Below, piece by piece: positions 33,704-48,678 of a DNA stretch of 64,000 nucleotides. Positions within the stretch are counted from its first letter, which is position 1, and each line of letters begins with the position of its first letter. The notes below the pieces were generated by a model, which was not told the origin of the DNA, made no database searches, and saw only the letters and a list, made by a program, of their open reading frames with translations. Position numbers and translations under genes: made by a program. Origin of the DNA: Enterobacteriaceae bacterium 89 (GTDB lineage Bacteria; Pseudomonadota; Gammaproteobacteria; Enterobacterales; Enterobacteriaceae); the NCBI GenBank assembly GCA_014156375.1, contig RQJH01000003.1, forward strand, positions 1,965,509-2,029,508, read 5' to 3'.

Positions 33704-35533
33704 TTACTCAACCGTCACTGATTTCGCGAGATTTCGCGGCTGGTCAACGTCGGTGCCTTTAATCAGCGCCACGTGGTACGCCAGCAGCTGCAGCGGCACG
33801 GTGTAGAAGATTGGCGCAATCACCTCTTCTACATGCGGCATCTCGATGATGTGCATGTTATCGCTGCTGTTGAATCCGGCATCCTGATCGGCGAAGACAT
33901 ACAGCACGCCGCCGCGGGCGCGCACTTCTTCGATGTTGGATTTCAGTTTCTCCAGCAGTTCGTTGTTGGGTGCAACGACGATCACCGGCATATCCGCATC
34001 AATCAGCGCCAGCGGGCCATGCTTCAGCTCGCCTGCGGCATACGCTTCGGCGTGGATGTAGGAGATCTCTTTAAGCTTCAGCGCACCTTCGAGGGCAATC
34101 GGATACTGATCGCCGCGACCGAGGAACAGCGCGTGACGCTTGTCGGAGAAGTCTTCCGCCAGCGCTTCAATGCGTTTGTCCTGTGAAAGCATCTGCTCAA
34201 TGCGGCTCGGCAGCGTTTGCAGGCCGTGCACAATATCGTGCTCAATCTGCGCGTCCTGGCCTTTCAGATTGGCCAGTTTCGCCACCAGCATCAGTAGAAC
34301 GGTTAACTGAGTGGTGAACGCTTTGGTAGACGCCACGCCGATTTCCGTGCCCGCTTTGGTCATCAGCGCCAGATCGGACTCGCGCACCAGCGAAGAGCCC
34401 GGCACGTTGCAAATAGCCAGAGAACCGAGGTAGCCCAGCTCTTTCGACAGACGCAGCGCCGCCAGCGTATCCGCCGTCTCGCCGGACTGGGAAAGGGTGA
34501 TCATCAGGCTGTTACGACGCACTGCTGATTTGCGGTAGCGGAATTCAGAGGCAATTTCCACATCGCACGGCACGCCAGCCAGCGATTCAAACCAGTAGCG
34601 CGACACCATCCCGGAGTTGTAGGACGTTCCGCAGGCTACAATCTGAATGTGCTCGACTTTAGAGAGCAGTTCGTTGGCCTGTGCACCCAGCTCGCTCAGA
34701 TCCACCTGACCGTGGCTGATGCGTCCGGTCAGCGTGTTCTTGATGGCGTTCGGCTGTTCGTAGATCTCTTTTTGCATGTAGTGGCGGTAGATACCTTTAT
34801 CACCCGCGTCATACTGCAAATTAGATTCGATGTCCGGGCGCTTAACCTGCTCACCGGATTTGGCAAACACGGTCACCCTGCGGCGGGTCACTTCCGCAAT
34901 ATCACCCTCTTCAAGGAAGATGAAACGACGGGTCACCGGCAGCAGCGCCAGCTGATCGGAAGCGATAAAGTTTTCACCCATACCGAGGCCAATCACCAGC
35001 GGGCTGCCGGAACGAGCGGCCAGCAGGGTATCCGGATGACGGGTATCCATCACTACCGTGCCGTAAGCACCGCGAAGCTGTGGAATGGCGCGCAGTACGG
35101 CTTCACGCAGCGTGCCGCCCTGCTCCAGCTCCCAGTGAACGAGGTGCGCGATAACTTCGGTATCGGTTTCGGAGGCAAACACATAGCCACGGGACTGCAG
35201 CAGTTCGCGCAGCGGCTCGTGGTTTTCGATGATGCCGTTATGCACCACCACAATGTGGTCAGAAATATGAGGATGCGCGTTGCCTTCCGACGGTTCGCCG
35301 TGCGTTGCCCAGCGGGTGTGAGCAATACCGGTACCGCCGTGCAGCGGATGTTCTTCCGCAGCCTGCGCCAGCATTTGTACTTTACCAAGGCGACGCAGAC
35401 GGGTCATTTTCCCTTCTGCATCCACGACCGCCAGACCGGCAGAGTCGTAGCCACGGTATTCCAGACGACGAAGCCCTTCGAGAAGGATTTCAGCAATATC
35501 ACGCTGCGCGACTGCGCCAACAATTCCACACAT
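33704..35533 (-). CDS. glmS: Glutamine–fructose-6-phosphate aminotransferase GlmS
   Basis: A 609-residue enzyme, as in E. coli. The N-terminal class II glutaminase starts MCGIVGAV, where Cys2 becomes the nucleophile. Two SIS sugar isomerase domains follow, with [21 protein letters not shown] and the C-terminal NLAKSVTVE. It makes glucosamine 6-phosphate, the first committed step to UDP-GlcNAc for peptidoglycan and LPS. It follows glmU after 259 bp that include a palindromic repeat; in E. coli glmUS is cotranscribed and glmS is controlled by the sRNAs GlmZ/GlmY. Confidence 0.99.
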   Translation of the reverse strand: MCGIVGAVAQRDIAEILLEGLRRLEYRGYDSAGLAVVDAEGKMTRLRRLGKVQMLAQAAEEHPLHGGTGIAHTRWATHGEPSEGNAHPHISDHIVVVHNGIIENHEPLRELLQSRGYVFASETDTEVIAHLVHWELEQGGTLREAVLRAIPQLRGAYGTVVMDTRHPDTLLAARSGSPLVIGLGMGENFIASDQLALLPVTRRFIFLEEGDIAEVTRRRVTVFAKSGEQVKRPDIESNLQYDAGDKGIYRHYMQKEIYEQPNAIKNTLTGRISHGQVDLSELGAQANELLSKVEHIQIVACGTSYNSGMVSRYWFESLAGVPCDVEIASEFRYRKSAVRRNSLMITLSQSGETADTLAALRLSKELGYLGSLAICNVPGSSLVRESDLALMTKAGTEIGVASTKAFTTQLTVLLMLVAKLANLKGQDAQIEHDIVHGLQTLPSRIEQMLSQDKRIEALAEDFSDKRHALFLGRGDQYPIALEGALKLKEISYIHAEAYAAGELKHGPLALIDADMPVIVVAPNNELLEKLKSNIEEVRARGGVLYVFADQDAGFNSSDNMHIIEMPHVEEVIAPIFYTVPLQLLAYHVALIKGTDVDQPRNLAKSVTVE

Positions 35534-35669
35534 AGTTAGATTTCCTGAAATGGCATAGTGCCATGCGTTGTCGCTGACCTGTATTTTCCGGATTGACCGG
35601 AGCCCCGAGCCTTGTAGATAGTGGGGTTATTTTTATGGGTGCTGCTATGTGGGTGGGGGATTATGTTAT

Positions 35670-35781
35670 CCCCTCATCCCGACCTTCTCCCCAAAGGGGC
35701 GAAGGAGAAAACCAGTGCAAATTTTTCAGCCCGCACATTTCTGTTCCCTCTCCCCTTTGGGGAGAGGGTTAGGGTGAGGGG
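35670..35781. repeat. CCCTCTCCC/GGGAGAGGG palindromic repeat, copy 4
   Basis: A degenerate first unit (CCCCTCATCCCGACCTTCTCC, GGGGCGAAGGAGAA) and a good second unit (CCCTCTCCCC, GGGGAGAGGGTTAGGGTGAGG). It lies between glmU and glmS inside the presumed glmUS operon, where it would be transcribed. Confidence 0.75.
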
Positions 35782-35792
35782 TATTACAGAAA

Positions 35793-37163
35793 TTACTTCT
35801 TCTTCACCGGACGCTGCCAGCCCTGCTTGTGGACCTGCGGCACGCGGCTTAATACCAGTTCGTTATCCGCCACATCGCGCGTGACGGTGGTGCCTGCGGC
35901 AATTGTTACGCCTTTACCGATCGTGACCGGGGCCACCAGCTGGCTGTCGGAACCGACAAATACATCATCACCGATGATGGTTTTAAATTTATTCGCACCA
36001 TCGTAGTTACAGGTGATGGTGCCCGCGCCGATATTCACGTTATCGCCAATCTCAGCGTCGCCCAGATAGCTCAGATGACCCGCCTTGGAACCCTTGCCCA
36101 GACGCGCTTTCTTCATCTCGACGAAGTTGCCGACGTGCGCCCCTTCCAGCAGTTCAGCACCAGGGCGCAGACGCGCGAACGGACCAATCGTACAAGCCGC
36201 TTCCAGATGAGCATCTTCGACAACGCTGTACGGACTGATTTCACAGTCATCGCCAATCACGCTGTTTTTAATGACGCAGCCCGCGCCAATCTTTACGCGG
36301 TTGCCGAGCGTAACGTTGCCTTCAAGGATAACGTTAGTATCAATTTCCACGTCGCGCCCGTGAGTCAGGCTACCGCGCAGATCGAAACGAGCCGGATCGC
36401 GCAGCATCACGCCTGCCAGCAGCAGTTTTTCTGCCTGCTCGCTCTGATACACGCGTTCCAGACGAGAAAGCTGCAGGCGGTTATTCACGCCTTCCACTTC
36501 GCTCAGACGATCTGGATGAACTGCGGCAATTTCACGCCCTTCGTTATAGGCCATCGCGATGATATCGGTGATGTAGAACTCGCCCTGGGCGTTGTTATTG
36601 TCCAGCTTGCCGAGCCAGCGTTTCAGATCTGCACCACCGGCGATCAGGATCCCGGTATTGATTTCCTGAATCTGACGCTGCTCGTCGGTGGCATCTTTGT
36701 GCTCGACAATGCCTGTCACTTTGCCGTTATCGCGGGTGATACGGCCATAGCCAGTAGGGTCATCCAGCTTAACGGTCAGCAGACCAATGCCGCCCTGCGG
36801 CTTCGCTTTGCGCAGACGCTCAAGAGTTTCAACGGAGATCAGCGGCACGTCGCCGTACAGCATCATGATGTCTTCATCATCAGCGAAGAACGGTGCAACC
36901 TGCTGCATGGCATGACCAGTGCCCAGCTGCTCCGCCTGAAGCACCCAGTTCAGCTTGCCTTCAGTCAGCGTCTTTTTCAGCAAATCACCGCCGTGGCCGT
37001 ACACCAGATGAACCTGGGACGCGCCTAAATCATCAGCTGCATCAATAACATGCTGAACCATTGGCTTCCCGGCAAGGGTATGCAACACCTTCGGGAGATC
37101 GGAATACATGCGAGTACCTTTGCCTGCAGCAAGGATTACTACGCTCATCGCACTGTTTGACAT
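35793..37163 (-). CDS. glmU: Bifunctional GlmU, GlcNAc-1-phosphate uridyltransferase/glucosamine-1-phosphate acetyltransferase
   Basis: I start at ATG 37163 ([19 protein letters not shown]), giving the 456 residues of E. coli GlmU. AGGA lies 5 bases upstream of it and overlaps an alternative ATG two codons earlier. The N-terminal domain is a nucleotidyltransferase ([25 protein letters not shown]). The C-terminal half is a left-handed beta helix of hexapeptide repeats with acetyltransferase activity. It makes UDP-GlcNAc in two steps after GlmS and GlmM. Confidence 0.99.
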   Translation of the reverse strand: MSNSAMSVVILAAGKGTRMYSDLPKVLHTLAGKPMVQHVIDAADDLGASQVHLVYGHGGDLLKKTLTEGKLNWVLQAEQLGTGHAMQQVAPFFADDEDIMMLYGDVPLISVETLERLRKAKPQGGIGLLTVKLDDPTGYGRITRDNGKVTGIVEHKDATDEQRQIQEINTGILIAGGADLKRWLGKLDNNNAQGEFYITDIIAMAYNEGREIAAVHPDRLSEVEGVNNRLQLSRLERVYQSEQAEKLLLAGVMLRDPARFDLRGSLTHGRDVEIDTNVILEGNVTLGNRVKIGAGCVIKNSVIGDDCEISPYSVVEDAHLEAACTIGPFARLRPGAELLEGAHVGNFVEMKKARLGKGSKAGHLSYLGDAEIGDNVNIGAGTITCNYDGANKFKTIIGDDVFVGSDSQLVAPVTIGKGVTIAAGTTVTRDVADNELVLSRVPQVHKQGWQRPVKKK

Positions 37164-37411
37164 ACGCATCCTGACAGTAGTTTGAGTGAGAAGTTAAAAC
37201 CTTTCACATTGAAATTTCTACATATTTTTCATCATGAAATGGAATGCAGAGAAAACGCTCAACGGGAAAGTCAAAATCGGGTTTATGGCGCTATTTTCAG
37301 CCATCGTAGCGTGCTTTGTCTCGAAAAAAAGACCCGTTAACCGAAGATTAGCCGCTATCTTGCTGCTTTGGCTGTTCTTTTGAACCCTGAATCAAGATTC
37401 TTCCGGTGCTG

Positions 37412-37443
37412 AAAAACAAAAAGGCCGCCTGTTGGCGACCTTC
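37412..37443 (-). terminator. Rho-independent terminator after the 16-codon ORF
   Basis: On the minus strand GGTCGCC and GGCGGCC pair around AACA with one G-T pair and run into TTTTTGTTTTT. It lies 25 bp after the stop codon of the small frame at 37468–37518. Confidence 0.85.
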
Positions 37444-37467
37444 TCAGTGTATTTAGCACTCCGGAGC

Positions 37468-37518
37468 TTAGAAGCTCAGGTTGCTGAACAGCGCGATGAT
37501 TTTATGAAAGCGTTTCAT
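37468..37518 (-). CDS. Candidate small protein or leader peptide, 16 residues
   Basis: A 17-codon frame encodes MKRFHKIIALFSNLSF. It has a good ribosome-binding site, AGGAATAACA before the ATG. A strong terminator begins 25 bp after its stop codon, and two perfect TGTGA-N6-TCACA CRP sites lie 28–100 bp upstream. The unit sits between atpC and glmU, separate from both, since the atp terminator lies beyond the CRP sites. The peptide is basic at the N-terminus and hydrophobic after it. I do not recognise it. It could be a small membrane-associated protein, a dual-function sRNA, or chance within a small RNA. Confidence 0.5.
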   Translation of the reverse strand: MKRFHKIIALFSNLSF

Positions 37519-37545
37519 TGTTATTCCTGCATAGCACAATTGATT

Positions 37546-37561
37546 TGTGATCTAATTCACA
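37546..37561. promoter_or_regulatory. CRP site, proximal, upstream of the 16-codon ORF
   Basis: TGTGATCTAATTCACA is a perfect TGTGA-N6-TCACA palindrome, 28 bp before the small frame's ATG. Confidence 0.75.
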
Positions 37562-37602
37562 AAAAAGAGTCTACGCCGGTTTTTTGACCCGCACAACATT
37601 TA

Positions 37603-37618
37603 TGTGACATACATCACA
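37603..37618. promoter_or_regulatory. CRP site, distal, upstream of the 16-codon ORF
   Basis: TGTGACATACATCACA is a second perfect match. Its centre is 57 bp from that of the proximal site, and it lies 17 bp from the atp terminator. A weak promoter, TTGTGC-N17-TAGACT on the minus strand, lies between the two sites. Confidence 0.75.
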
Positions 37619-37634
37619 CTTAAGGGTTACATCC

Positions 37635-37672
37635 AAGAAAAAAGCCAGCCTGAAACCAGACTGGCTTTTGTG
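37635..37672 (-). terminator. Terminator of the atp operon
   Basis: AAGCCAGTCTGG and its partner CAGGCTGGCTT form a long stem followed by TTTTTT on the minus strand, just after the atpC stop. It has A/T runs on both sides and may be bidirectional. Confidence 0.92.
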
Positions 37673-37686
37673 CTTTCAAGCCGGTG

Positions 37687-38106
37687 TTACATCGCTTTTT
37701 TGGTCAACTCGATAACGCGCAGTTTGGCGATCGCTTTGGCCAGTTCCGCAGACGCCTGAGCGTAATCCACGTCACCGTGAGAGTTCTTGATGTGCTCTTC
37801 CGCTTTACGTTTCGCTTCCATCGCCCGAGCTTCGTCGAGGTCCTGGCCGCGAATCGCGGTATCAGCCAGTACGGTCACCGTACCAGGCTGCACTTCAAGT
37901 ACGCCGCCGGACAGATAGATAAACTCTTCATGTCCGTGCTGCTTCACAATGCGGATCATACCAGGCTTAATGGCGGTGAGCAGCGGGGCGTGACCCGGGT
38001 AAATCCCCAGTTCACCTTCGCTACCCGTTACCTGGATTTTCTCGACCAGACCAGAGAACATTTGTTGCTCTGCGCTGACGACGTCCAGGTGGTAAGTCAT
38101 TGCCAT
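37687..38106 (-). CDS. atpC: ATP synthase F1 epsilon subunit
   Basis: A 139-residue subunit of the central stalk. The N-terminal beta sandwich ([34 protein letters not shown]) is followed by a C-terminal helical hairpin that can inhibit ATP hydrolysis. It is the last gene of atpIBEFHAGDC, 20 bp after atpD, and is followed by a strong terminator. Confidence 0.99.
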   Translation of the reverse strand: MAMTYHLDVVSAEQQMFSGLVEKIQVTGSEGELGIYPGHAPLLTAIKPGMIRIVKQHGHEEFIYLSGGVLEVQPGTVTVLADTAIRGQDLDEARAMEAKRKAEEHIKNSHGDVDYAQASAELAKAIAKLRVIELTKKAM

Positions 38107-38126
38107 ATCACCCTCCGATTAAGGCG

Positions 38127-40404
<2,278 letters not shown>

Positions 40405-40454
40405 GAGCTTCTCCTCAATATCTCGCGGCCTGCCCTAAGGCAAGCCGCCAGACG

Positions 40455-41996
40455 TTACCAGGACTGGGTTGCTTTGAAGGAATCGAGGATGCCTTTCAGC
40501 TTGCCTTCGATTTCGTCGTTGTAGTTACCAGACTGGTTGATTTCTTGCATCAGCGGAGCGTGGTCACGGTCGACGTAAGCCAGCAGAGCGGCTTCGAAGC
40601 TACCGATTTTCGCCAGTTCCACATCTTCGAGGTAACCGCGTTCAGCAGCGAACAGTACCAGGCCCTGCTGTGCAACAGACATTGGCGCATACTGTTTCTG
40701 TTTCAGCAGCTCGGTCACTTTCTGACCGTGGCTCAGCTGTTTACGGGTTGCTTCGTCAAGATCGGATGCAAACTGAGAGAACGCTGCCAGTTCACGATAC
40801 TGTGCCAGAGCGGTACGGATACCACCGGACAGTTTCTTGATGATTTTGGTCTGAGCAGCACCACCCACACGGGATACGGAGATCCCTGGGTTAACCGCCG
40901 GACGAATACCGGAGTTGAACAGGTTGGTTTCCAGGAAGATCTGACCATCGGTAATGGAAATTACGTTAGTCGGAACGAACGCGGAAACGTCGCCTGCCTG
41001 CGTTTCGATAATCGGCAGCGCGGTCAGGGAGCCGGTTTTACCTTTCACTTCACCTTTGGTGAAGTTCTCAACGTATTCCGCGTTAACGCGGGATGCGCGC
41101 TCCAGCAGACGGGAGTGGAGGTAGAACACGTCGCCCGGGAATGCTTCACGTCCTGGTGGACGACGGAGCAGCAGGGACACCTGACGATAAGCGACTGCCT
41201 GCTTGGACAGGTCATCGTATACGATCAGCGCGTCTTCGCCGCGGTCACGGAAGTATTCGCCCATTGCGCAACCGGCGTATGGCGCCAGGTATTGCAGTGC
41301 AGCAGATTCAGAAGCGGTAGCCACAACCACGATGGTGTTAGCCAGCGCGTTGTGCTCTTCCAGTTTGCGAACCACGTTAGAAATGGTGGACGCTTTCTGG
41401 CCGATAGCCACGTACACACATTTGATACCGGAATCACGCTGGTTGATGATCGCATCGATTGCCATCGCGGTTTTACCGGTCTGACGGTCACCGATGATCA
41501 GCTCACGCTGGCCACGGCCGATTGGGATCATGGCATCAACAGACTTATAGCCGGTCTGAACAGGTTGGTCTACGGACTGACGATCGATAACGCCCGGAGC
41601 GATCACTTCGATTGGCGAGAAGCCATCGTGCTCAACCGGACCTTTACCGTCGATAGGTGCACCCAGGGTGTTCACTACGCGGCCCAGCAGGCCACGGCCA
41701 ACTGGAACTTCAAGGATACGGCCAGTACATTTGACCTTCATGCCTTCGGCGAGGTCAGCGTACGGACCCATCACCACTGCACCTACAGAGTCACGCTCGA
41801 GGTTCAGTGCGATAGCGTAACGGTTACCCGGCAGGGAGATCATCTCACCCTGCATACAGTCAGCAAGACCGTGGATGCGGATAACACCGTCGCTTACGGA
41901 AACGATAGTACCTTCGTTGTGAGCTTCACTCACAACATTGAACTGAGCAATGCGCTGCTTGATCAGTTCGCTGATTTCGGTGGAATTCAGTTGCAT
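40455..41996 (-). CDS. atpA: ATP synthase F1 alpha subunit
   Basis: The 513-residue non-catalytic nucleotide-binding subunit. Walker A is GDRQTGKTA near 169, and the arginine finger region is in [13 protein letters not shown]. It starts [19 protein letters not shown], as in E. coli. It alternates with beta in the F1 hexamer. Confidence 0.99.
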   Translation of the reverse strand: MQLNSTEISELIKQRIAQFNVVSEAHNEGTIVSVSDGVIRIHGLADCMQGEMISLPGNRYAIALNLERDSVGAVVMGPYADLAEGMKVKCTGRILEVPVGRGLLGRVVNTLGAPIDGKGPVEHDGFSPIEVIAPGVIDRQSVDQPVQTGYKSVDAMIPIGRGQRELIIGDRQTGKTAMAIDAIINQRDSGIKCVYVAIGQKASTISNVVRKLEEHNALANTIVVVATASESAALQYLAPYAGCAMGEYFRDRGEDALIVYDDLSKQAVAYRQVSLLLRRPPGREAFPGDVFYLHSRLLERASRVNAEYVENFTKGEVKGKTGSLTALPIIETQAGDVSAFVPTNVISITDGQIFLETNLFNSGIRPAVNPGISVSRVGGAAQTKIIKKLSGGIRTALAQYRELAAFSQFASDLDEATRKQLSHGQKVTELLKQKQYAPMSVAQQGLVLFAAERGYLEDVELAKIGSFEAALLAYVDRDHAPLMQEINQSGNYNDEIEGKLKGILDSFKATQSW

Positions 41997-42008
41997 GCTC
42001 CAGTCCCC

Positions 42009-42542
42009 TTAAGACTGCAAGACGTCTGCAAGGCGCTCAAGACGGCCGCGTACGCTGCCATCAATGACGGTATCACCCGAACGGATGATAACGCCTGCCA
42101 TTACAGACTTATCGATATTGCAATTCAGCTTAACTTTGCGTGACAGACGTTTTTCCATCGCGGCAGAGATTTTCGCAAGCTGTTCGTCACTGAGGGCGGA
42201 GGCGGAAGTCACTTCGACTTCTGCGGTGGCTTCACTCAGGGCACGTAAGTGCGCAAACTGCTCGAGAACATCCGGGAGCGCAATCAGACGACCGTTTTCT
42301 GCCATCACCCGAATCAGGTTCTGGCCGTTGGCGTCGAGCTGCTCGCCGCAAATAGCGATAAACGCATCTGCGAGGGTTTCCGGCGCCAGAGCGCCAGAAA
42401 TTAACTCCGCGATTTGGTCGTTTTTCGTGACCTCGGCGGCAAACGCCAGCATATCCTGCCAGCGATCTACGCTCTGGTTTTCGACCGCAAAGTCAAAAGC
42501 TGCTTTGGCGTAGGGGCGAGCTACCGTTACAAATTCAGACAT
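42009..42542 (-). CDS. atpH: ATP synthase F1 delta subunit
   Basis: A 177-residue subunit that joins F1 to the peripheral stalk formed by b. The helical N-terminal domain ([16 protein letters not shown]) and the C-terminal [17 protein letters not shown] match the OSCP/delta family. It is 12 bp from atpA and 14 bp from atpF. Confidence 0.99.
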   Translation of the reverse strand: MSEFVTVARPYAKAAFDFAVENQSVDRWQDMLAFAAEVTKNDQIAELISGALAPETLADAFIAICGEQLDANGQNLIRVMAENGRLIALPDVLEQFAHLRALSEATAEVEVTSASALSDEQLAKISAAMEKRLSRKVKLNCNIDKSVMAGVIIRSGDTVIDGSVRGRLERLADVLQS

Positions 42543-42556
42543 CAGCCCCTCCCTCC

Positions 42557-43319
<763 letters not shown>

Positions 43320-43350
43320 TCAGTTAAAACGTAGTAGTGTTGGTAAAAAA

Positions 43351-44555
<1,205 letters not shown>

Positions 44556-44645
44556 CACGTTTAGACTCCTGCTCCCTTTGAGGTATGCCGCGTATCGTAT
44601 AAAACGTTCTTTGGCGCTCTGAGTCAAGCTTCAAAAAGCGGACAA

Positions 44646-44673
44646 ATTATACGGTGACGCCCCGTGATTTCAA
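44646..44673 (-). promoter_or_regulatory. atp operon promoter
   Basis: TTGAAA (44668–44673) and TATAAT (44646–44651) lie 16 bp apart on the minus strand, with TCACGGGGCGTCACCG between them. This matches the known E. coli atpI promoter almost base for base. Confidence 0.9.
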
Positions 44674-45171
44674 ACAATAAGTAGCGAAAAGGTGAATAAA
44701 TGTTTAAATATTTTTCGGCAGTTCTCTTTTTCCACTTTTGGAAAAACGACTGACATTGCGCTAAAACTGCAAACGACCGCTGAAACAGCGCAATAAAGCG
44801 TGCATTCGATCACAAAAAAAACATTTTCATGTTTATCGAAATCACACATAGAGATAATTCAAGGAATTCATCTTTCTGAAATTAATAACAATTTATTCAG
44901 ACTCTTTTTAAAACAGCCCCATACACAGCTAAAACCTTCCATTGACATTCATAATAAATATTTAACATTAGAAAGGTATTCACGATGCCGATTTTTAGCA
45001 GGCTAATATTTTTACGCTTGACTATCTCTTAAGTGAACCAAACCGGGCATGGTTGCAAAAAAGAAAAAAAGCAGTAAACGCCGCGTTAAATGTAACTGAA
45101 CGTATCACTGCTTTCTGTACCCGATTTTAACACTTTACCGGGTGCTTAAAGTTCACATTTTTTGATAAAAA
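44674..45171. other. AT-rich spacer between atpI promoter and rsmG
   Basis: About 500 bp of strongly AT-rich DNA, with no gene I can support. Its length is similar to that of the E. coli atpI–rsmG gap. A minus-strand hairpin with AAAGCAGT and ACTGCTTT arms and a following T-run at 45064–45115 may end the mnmG-rsmG transcript. A plus-strand frame of 68 codons at 44800 has only an ATT start and no family resemblance. Confidence 0.6.
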
Positions 45172-45795
45172 TTAAATTTTAGTTGGCTTAATTATGACCA
45201 AATGTCGCTCGCCATCGAGCTGCGGAACGCGGAGCTTAACTGTCTCTTCCAACGTGAATTGTTCAGGGAGCTGAGCAATCTCATCTTCAGGCACCAGCCC
45301 CTTCAGCGCATAGAAACGTCCCTGCTCGCCCGGCAGGTGCTGACACCAGCTCACCATGTCCGTCAGAGAAGCAAACGCACGGCTGATCACCCCGTCAAAA
45401 GGCGGCTCCGCCGGGAACTCTTCAACGCGGCTCTGTACCGACGTGACGTTATCAAGCTTCAGCTCGTGCTGGACCTGACGCAGGAAGCGCACGCGCTTAC
45501 CGAGGCTATCCAGCAGAGTGAACTGCGCCTGTGGCATAACGATTGCCAGTGGGATCCCTGGCAAACCAGGGCCGGTTCCGACGTCAATAAAGCGCTCGCC
45601 CTGCAGATGCGGAGCAACAACAACGCTATCCAGAATATGGCGCACCAGCATCTCATTAGGATCGCGCACGGAAGTCAGGTTGTACGCCTTGTTCCATTTG
45701 TGCAGCATATCGACATAGGCCACCAGCTGATTTTTCTGGTGATCGGTGAGCGAAATACCTGCTTCGGCAAGCAGACGAGAGAGTTTATTGAGCAC
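45172..45795 (-). CDS. rsmG: 16S rRNA (guanine-N7) methyltransferase RsmG
   Basis: Start GTG 45795 ([20 protein letters not shown]), with AGGG 7 bases upstream, gives 207 residues as in E. coli. The SAM-binding loop is [16 protein letters not shown] and a second motif is [13 protein letters not shown]. It methylates G527 of 16S rRNA. It follows mnmG by 80 bp on the strand that leaves oriC. Confidence 0.97.
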   Translation of the reverse strand: MLNKLSRLLAEAGISLTDHQKNQLVAYVDMLHKWNKAYNLTSVRDPNEMLVRHILDSVVVAPHLQGERFIDVGTGPGLPGIPLAIVMPQAQFTLLDSLGKRVRFLRQVQHELKLDNVTSVQSRVEEFPAEPPFDGVISRAFASLTDMVSWCQHLPGEQGRFYALKGLVPEDEIAQLPEQFTLEETVKLRVPQLDGERHLVIIKPTKI

Positions 45796-45875
45796 GGCGA
45801 GACCCTGTTTAAATAAATTGCCCGGTGGCGCGAACGCTGACCGGGCAGACAAATGGATTGATACCTGAAAGCTGA

Positions 45876-47765
45876 TTAAGCGCTACGGCGCAGCATACCC
45901 TGTTTTTTCAACCACACCAGCAGAATGGAGATGGCCGCAGGAGTCACACCGGAAATACGCGAAGCCTGACCGATAGAAGACGGTTTGTGATCGTTAAGCT
46001 TAGCGATCACTTCGTTGGACAGACCAGAAACCTGGCGGTAGTCCAGCGTGGCCGGCAGCAGAGTGTTTTCGTTACGCTGGTGGCGGTCGATCTCATCCTG
46101 CTGACGGGCAATATAGCCTTCGTATTTCACCTGGATCTCAACCTGCTCGGCAGCCTGAGGATCGGCAAGGCCCGGCGCAAACGGCGACAGCTGAACCAGC
46201 TGTTCGTAGGTGACGCCAGGACGGCGCAGCAGATCTTCACCGCTTGCTTCACGCGACAGAGGCGCGTCCAGCTGAGCGTTCACTTCAGCAATGGCTTCTG
46301 AAGTCGGATTAACCCAGGTGGATTTCAGACGCTGACGTTCCAGCTCGATACTTTCCAGCTTCTCGTTGAAACGCGCCCAGCGCTCGTCATCGACCAGACC
46401 CAGTTCGCGACCCTGCTCGGTCAGACGCAGATCGGCGTTGTCTTCACGCAGCATCAGGCGATATTCGGCACGGGAGGTGAACATGCGGTACGGCTCTTTG
46501 GTACCCAGAGTGCACAGATCGTCGACCAGTACCCCAAGGTAAGCCTGAGAGCGAGCCGGAGCCCAGCCTTCTTTCTCGGCGGAGAAGCGCGCGGCATTAA
46601 GCCCGGCCAGCAGGCCCTGAGCGGCTGCTTCTTCGTAACCGGTGGTGCCGTTGATCTGTCCGGCAAAGAACAGACCTTCGATAAATTTGCTTTCCAGCGT
46701 CGGCTTCAGATCGCGAGGATCGAAGAAGTCGTACTCAATGGCGTAGCCAGGACGAACGATCTTCGCGTTTTCCATCCCTTCCATTGAGCGAACGATCTGC
46801 ATCTGCACGTCAAACGGCAAACTGGTGGAGATCCCGTTCGGGTAAATCTCGTTGGAAGTCAGTCCTTCCGGCTCGAGGAAAATCTGATGCTGATTGCGAT
46901 CGGCAAAGCGCATCACTTTGTCTTCAATCGACGGGCAGTAGCGCGGGCCAATCCCTTCAATCACGCCCGCATACATCGGACTGCGGTCGAGGTTATTGCG
47001 GATCACATCATGCGTTTTTTCGTTAGTATGCGTGATGTAGCAAGGAACCTGACGTGGATGCTGTGCGGCATTGCCCATAAACGAGAACACCGGCATTGGG
47101 TTATCGCCATGCTGCTGGGCAAGAACGCTGAAATCGATGGTACGAGCGTCAATACGCGGCGGCGTCCCGGTTTTCAGGCGGCTAACGCGCAGCGGTAGTT
47201 CACGCAGACGGCGTGAAAGCGAAATGGCTGGTGGATCACCGGCACGACCGCCGCTGTAGTTATCCAGGCCGATATGAATTTTGCCATCAAGGAAAGTCCC
47301 GACGGTCAGCACGACCGCTTTAGCACGGAACTTCAGGCCCATCTGAGTGACGGCACCGACGACGCGATCGTTCTCGACGATCAGATCTTCAACCGCCTGC
47401 TGGAAGATCATCAGGTTCGGCTGGTTCTCCAGCGCGGTGCGCACAGCCTGACGATACCGCACGCGATCGGCCTGAGCACGAGTGGCGCGCACCGCCGGAC
47501 CTTTGCTGGCGTTTAGTATCCTAAACTGGATACCTGCCTGATCGATCGCCTTCGCCATTAAGCCGCCAAGCGCATCCACTTCTTTTACCAGGTGTCCTTT
47601 CCCAATGCCGCCAATCGCCGGGTTGCAGCTCATCTGCCCCAGAGTGTCGATATTGTGTGTCAACAGCAGGGTTTGCTGACCCATACGCGCTGCGGCCATC
47701 GCGGCCTCAGTGCCTGCATGACCCCCGCCAATGATGATGACGTCAAAAGGATCCTGATAAAACAT
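45876..47765 (-). CDS. mnmG: tRNA uridine 5-carboxymethylaminomethyl modification enzyme MnmG
   Basis: Start ATG 47765 ([18 protein letters not shown]), 629 residues as in E. coli. The FAD-binding Rossmann motif is [12 protein letters not shown], followed by [21 protein letters not shown] and the C-terminal helical domain that binds MnmE ([17 protein letters not shown]). With MnmE it modifies U34 of tRNAs. It lies immediately beside oriC, and its transcription away from the origin is known in E. coli to help initiation. Confidence 0.99.
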   Translation of the reverse strand: MFYQDPFDVIIIGGGHAGTEAAMAAARMGQQTLLLTHNIDTLGQMSCNPAIGGIGKGHLVKEVDALGGLMAKAIDQAGIQFRILNASKGPAVRATRAQADRVRYRQAVRTALENQPNLMIFQQAVEDLIVENDRVVGAVTQMGLKFRAKAVVLTVGTFLDGKIHIGLDNYSGGRAGDPPAISLSRRLRELPLRVSRLKTGTPPRIDARTIDFSVLAQQHGDNPMPVFSFMGNAAQHPRQVPCYITHTNEKTHDVIRNNLDRSPMYAGVIEGIGPRYCPSIEDKVMRFADRNQHQIFLEPEGLTSNEIYPNGISTSLPFDVQMQIVRSMEGMENAKIVRPGYAIEYDFFDPRDLKPTLESKFIEGLFFAGQINGTTGYEEAAAQGLLAGLNAARFSAEKEGWAPARSQAYLGVLVDDLCTLGTKEPYRMFTSRAEYRLMLREDNADLRLTEQGRELGLVDDERWARFNEKLESIELERQRLKSTWVNPTSEAIAEVNAQLDAPLSREASGEDLLRRPGVTYEQLVQLSPFAPGLADPQAAEQVEIQVKYEGYIARQQDEIDRHQRNENTLLPATLDYRQVSGLSNEVIAKLNDHKPSSIGQASRISGVTPAAISILLVWLKKQGMLRRSA

Positions 47766-47855
47766 GGTGTTCTGCCTCGCTTGAAAGCGGTATGAAAAGT
47801 GATTGGTGCCCGGGCCGTGGATTCTACTCAACTTTGTGGGTTGGAGAAAGCCTCC

Positions 47856-48123
47856 GGGATCCGGACTATTAAAAAGAAGATCTTTTATTTAGAGATCTGT
47901 TTTACTGTGATCTCTTATTAGGATCGACCTTCTCTGTGGATAAGGCGGATCCTGGTTTTAAGATCAAACGCTTAAGAAGGATCACTAGCTGTGAATGATC
48001 GGTGATCCTGGTCCGTATAAGCTGGGATCAGAATGAAGGGTTATACACAAGACAAAAACTAGCCAAACCTTATTCTTTGGATAACTACCGGTTGATCAGT
48101 GCTTTTAACCAGAGTTATCCACA
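47856..48123. other. oriC: Chromosomal replication origin oriC
   Basis: The AT-rich unwinding element has three 13-mers: L GATCTTTTATTTA (47879–47891), M GATCTGTTTTACT (47894–47906) and R GATCTCTTATTAG (47909–47921). DnaA boxes are R1 (TGTGGATAA, 47935–47943), R2 (TTATACACA, 48041–48049), R3 (TTTGGATAA, 48076–48084) and R4 (TTATCCACA, 48115–48123). An IHF-like site GATCAAACGCTTA lies at 47962–47974. I count 12 GATC sites. Order, orientation and spacing match E. coli oriC, between mnmG and mioC. Confidence 0.97.
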
Positions 48124-48139
48124 TAAAAAAAGCCGATCT

Positions 48140-48589
48140 TTACAAATCTCCGATCAATTTTGTCCAGGATCCGAGCCAAATTTCAGCCGGATCTTCCGGA
48201 ATGTCATGATCGAGGATGTTGATCTTCAGCGTTTCACCAAGCTGTTTGGCTCCGCAGGCGATCAGTTCGCTGTCGATTTTCTCAATGGCGCCACAGAAAG
48301 TGTCGTATTCACGACTGCCAATCCCGACTGCACCAAAGCGTACGCCGCTCAGATCGGGTTTTTGCTCCTGCAACGCTTCATATAAAGGAAGAAGGTTATC
48401 GGGAATGTCGCCCGCACCATGCGTGGAGCTCACCACCAGCCAGATCCCGTCTGCGGTCAGATCTTCCAGCAGAGGACCGTGCAGCGTCTCTGTTGAAAAA
48501 CCGGCTTCTTCCAGCTTTTCTGCCAGATGTTCCGCTACGTATTCAGCGCCGCCGAGCGTGCTGCCACTGATCAGTGTAATGTCTGCCAT
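48140..48589 (-). CDS. mioC: FMN-binding flavodoxin-like protein MioC
   Basis: Start ATG 48589 (MADITLISGSTLGGAEYVAEHL), 149 residues. The phosphate loop of a flavodoxin is SGSTLGGAEY, followed by SSTHGAGDIPDN. E. coli MioC carries FMN and supports biotin synthase activity in vitro. Its transcription reads from the right into oriC, and the gene ends 16 bp from R4. An upstream in-frame start at 48619 lacks a ribosome-binding site. Confidence 0.96.
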   Translation of the reverse strand: MADITLISGSTLGGAEYVAEHLAEKLEEAGFSTETLHGPLLEDLTADGIWLVVSSTHGAGDIPDNLLPLYEALQEQKPDLSGVRFGAVGIGSREYDTFCGAIEKIDSELIACGAKQLGETLKINILDHDIPEDPAEIWLGSWTKLIGDL

Positions 48590-48678
48590 GAAATCCACCC
48601 ATAGTTCTGAGTGGCACATTGTACGCTGTGTGTGAGCTGGGATCTACCTGTGGAAAGATGTGGGATTAAAAAGGCCGA

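Noticed and set aside
44800..45006. 68-codon plus-strand frame in the atp–rsmG spacer
   Set aside because: It has an ATT start, no ribosome-binding site and AT-driven composition, and resembles no family I know.
48002..48385. 127-codon plus-strand frame from oriC into mioC
   Set aside because: It runs through DnaA boxes R2–R4 and antisense to mioC, and has no coding features.
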